Below are positions 63,197-64,000 of a DNA stretch of 64,000 nucleotides, piece after piece. Source of the stretch: Macrobrachium rosenbergii. Taxonomy: Eukaryota > Arthropoda > Malacostraca > Decapoda > Palaemonidae. How positions within the stretch are numbered: position 1 is the stretch's first letter; every line of letters begins with the position of its first letter. The notes below the pieces were generated by a model, which was given only the letters and a program-made list of their open reading frames with translations, made no database searches and was not told the DNA's origin. The position numbers and the translations under genes were made by a program. Where the stretch lies: contig NC_089777.1 in the NCBI RefSeq assembly GCF_040412425.1, positions 34,238,537-34,302,536 of the forward strand, written 5' to 3'.

Positions 63197-63487
63197 TCTG
63201 CTATCAATACGGCACAGAAATTATGATTTTTCCAGTTTTGAAGAATATCTTCGAACGATATTTTTCACACTCGGCGATACAAAATTTTGGTCATCAAGAA
63301 ACGTCAATGACAAATTTATTCTTCAAAAGATAATCAACGCATTTCACAATTGGAAAAACATTGTGAAAGGTTAAAAGGTAAAATGTTCAATTCTCACTGA
63401 CAATATGATCTTCAGTAACTATAGGATATATTCGTCGCATCTCATATTCCCAGGTGCTGGACATTCCGAAATTTCAAAAAATAAATG

Positions 63488-63669
63488 TTCAGTTTTTATA
63501 TACAAAATCATATTCAATGCTCAGACGAAATCTTCAATTTGCAAAAAATAATTTTCACCCCTCTGAAAAATATTTTTTTCAGTTATTATATACAAAAAAT
63601 GATAGTCCATGTTTAGACGAAATCTTAAATTTGCAAAAAACAGCCTTCAGTCCTCTAAAAATATTTCTC
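63488..63669. repeat. Tandem duplication, 90 bp period
   Basis: Copies start at 63488 and 63578: ttcagttNttatatacaaaa, then agacgaaatctt, aatttgcaaaaaa and cctctNaaaaatattt. About 80% identical by eye. Confidence 0.85.
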
Positions 63670-64000
63670 GCATTTCACAATCCAATGTTTCGGGCACCTA
63701 CGAAACCTAATGCCAAAGCCAAAACAATAACAACCTCAAAAAGTCAACGACTTTGTTTACAAATTGCGGAGCGTCCGTGCGTGTGACAGACCGAAGTGTG
63801 ACACCTCCAAGGGGAATTCCTTTCCGAAAAAAACCGCAATGAATGCGGAAATAGCTAAGGCAGAGTGACACCGCCTTTAGACGATGGCAGGAGTCCTGTG
63901 ACAGATGGGAATGAAGATATTCTGATCTGCTGGGACCAGTAAGTAAGCCATGTTTCCTATACAGTACAGCGCGTTTTCTCATTACGTTCGGTTACTTCCT

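Overview
This 64 kb window is eukaryotic nuclear DNA, most likely from a decapod crustacean (shrimp, prawn, crayfish or crab). The evidence is a spliced animal gene with GT-AG introns, very dense long microsatellites ((GA)n, (TA)n, (ATT)n), and interspersed repeats of a kind I associate with decapod genomes (a tRNA-headed SINE and a roughly 400 bp foldback repeat in four copies). The species assignment is recognition, not proof.

Only one gene can be supported. It lies on the minus strand and encodes a RalGPS-type guanine nucleotide exchange factor for Ral GTPases (RasGEF domain, PxxP linker, C-terminal PH domain). I reconstruct 13 coding exons from 40669 down to the stop codon at 2651. All 12 junctions have GT/AG sites and matching phases, and together they give 2040 nt, or 679 residues. 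The last four residues (ITFE) and many internal blocks agree with the family. The start codon is the least certain point: the first exon found is preceded by a good 3' splice site, so non-coding or further coding exons may lie upstream.

Layout: 1-2650 is 3' UTR and/or downstream DNA. From 2651 to 32252 are exons 13 to 2 in AT-rich introns with few microsatellites; these introns hold small tandem duplications, an 11-copy 38 bp minisatellite and a 250 bp-arm foldback. From 32253 to 40549 is a large intron full of (GA)n and (TA)n. Exon 1 is at 40550-40685. From 40686 to 64000 no coding exon is recognised. That stretch is dominated by microsatellites, three more copies of the dispersed foldback repeat, a SINE, a LINE reverse-transcriptase relic and small palindromic elements.

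The most interesting observations concern repeats meeting splice sites. The acceptor of exon 1 sits in a threefold tandem repeat that copies the whole 3' splice site. The donor of exon 2 runs directly into an (ATT)n tract. The donor of exon 3 runs directly into the minisatellite, whose units carry acceptor-like sequences. I found no new biochemical system; the novelty is in repeat and gene architecture.
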